Positions 63,737 to 64,000 of a stretch of DNA of 64,000 bases are shown here, in pieces (the stretch's first letter is position 1; each line of letters opens with the position of its first letter). A model generated the notes under the pieces. That model was not told the origin of the DNA. It was given only the letters and a program-made list of their open reading frames with translations, and searched no databases. A program made the translations under genes and the position numbers. Source of the stretch: Ferrimonas balearica DSM 9799 (GTDB lineage: Bacteria; Pseudomonadota; Gammaproteobacteria; Enterobacterales; Shewanellaceae); contig NC_014541.1 in assembly GCF_000148645.1 (NCBI RefSeq), positions 1,178,001 through 1,242,000 of the forward strand, read 5' to 3'.

Positions 63737-63830
63737 CTGACTGAAGGGAGGGGTACGGGGGGTATTTCCTTAACTCGGTTTACTAAATGTTCACACAAAA
63801 TTTTGAGCCATTTTTCGTCGGGCCCTCGAC
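63737..63830 (+). repeat. imperfect direct repeat, copy B
   Basis: Second copy of the repeat at 62846-62942, by eye about three quarters identical. It lies upstream of the DUF4124-type gene and downstream of the partial barrel gene. No inverted core of an integron attC site is visible. Confidence 0.75.
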
Positions 63831-63844
63831 CGTTTGGCGGCGAC

Positions 63845-63874
63845 AAAAACGCCTGCATCTCTATCGCAGCAGGC
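63845..63874 (-). terminator. intrinsic terminator of partial barrel gene
   Basis: GCCTGC (63851-63856) is inverted at 63869-63874; on the minus strand a run of five T residues follows (plus-strand A run 63845-63849). Confidence 0.75.
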
Positions 63875-64000
63875 CTAGAAGACGTATATGAACCCGATGC
63901 CGACTTCGGCCTCATAGTCACTTCGGGTGATTGGACTGTCCTGAATGTCGCTGCTGTAATGCTCGTAAACCACCTCGCCAAAAATTTGCCACTTCTCAGC
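63875..64000 (-). CDS. MipA/OmpV-like outer membrane protein, C-terminal part only
   Basis: An open frame enters from the right edge and ends with TAG at 63875-63877; 41 residues are visible. WQIFGEVVYEHYSSDIQDSPITR resembles the last strands of MipA/OmpV proteins (the DSPI segment), and the product ends GIGFIYVF with a terminal Phe, as outer membrane barrels do. The family call rests on this short piece only. The terminator directly after it supports a real gene end. Confidence 0.6.
   Translation of the reverse strand, partial: AEKWQIFGEVVYEHYSSDIQDSPITRSDYEAEVGIGFIYVF

Noticed and set aside
62846-63830. Integron gene cassette with attC sites
   Set aside because: The repeats lack the GTTRRRY/RYYYAAC ends and an inverted structure, and no integron integrase is present.

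Overview
The window looks like chromosome of a marine, facultatively anaerobic gammaproteobacterium of the Ferrimonas/Shewanella type. This is inferred from gene content: a uptake [NiFe] hydrogenase with FNR/CRP-like sites, a maltodextrin locus with a TonB receptor and a tryptophan-halogenase-like protein, a cysDN-SLC13-cysC operon and a DUF2982-type gene. Most genes are GC-rich; the first ~8-9 kb and parts of the right end are clearly less so. No rRNA, tRNA or CRISPR was seen.

Layout. 1-8.0 kb: the 3' part of an O-antigen/polysaccharide cluster, with a cut-off gene, a small kinase-fold protein, a Wzy-like polymerase, three GT2-type glycosyltransferases and the dTDP-rhamnose genes rmlA-C-D-B. 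8.1-11.5 kb: a beta-helix lipoprotein (-), a Wzi-family outer membrane protein and an overlapping small barrel. 11.6-15.5 kb: a probable 30-residue membrane peptide gene (-), galU, ugd and galE, which make UDP-sugars for the same envelope polymers. 15.7-19.7 kb: a respiratory hydrogenase operon (54-residue His-rich peptide, small subunit, large subunit, cytochrome b) behind FNR- and CRP-like sites. 20.0-22.4 kb: an exported RelA/SpoT-fold protein facing an Omp85-like barrel.

22.6-43.8 kb: a maltodextrin/starch locus with a cytoplasmic alpha-glucosidase, TonB receptor, halogenase-like flavoprotein, two amylase lipoproteins, exported GH31 glucosidase, MFS transporter, LacI-type regulator and glucokinase. 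Three copies of a TGMATACGTATGCA operator-like palindrome mark its promoters. A collagenase gene and two small outer membrane barrels are interleaved. 44.1-49.8 kb: sulfate activation (cysD, cysN, SLC13/RCK transporter, cysC, DHH phosphoesterase). 49.9-58.0 kb: glmM, a ROK sugar kinase, ElyC-like and EamA-like membrane proteins, a DUF2982-type protein, bactofilin, a second galU, a ComEA-like protein and a DASS transporter.

58.1-64.0 kb: the 4.5S RNA gene (ffs), directly followed by a tyrosine integrase and a phage/plasmid-like accessory region: a KilA-N/BRO-N gene with an apparent 5' frameshift, a divergently read small ORF with a palindromic operator candidate between them, and a Tn3-type resolvase preceded by a res site whose three subsites have lengths 25/35/28 and gaps 5/22, close to the Tn3/gamma-delta layout. 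Beyond lie an imperfect ~95-bp direct repeat flanking a DUF4124-type gene and the 3' end of a MipA/OmpV-like gene. The right boundary of the island was not found.
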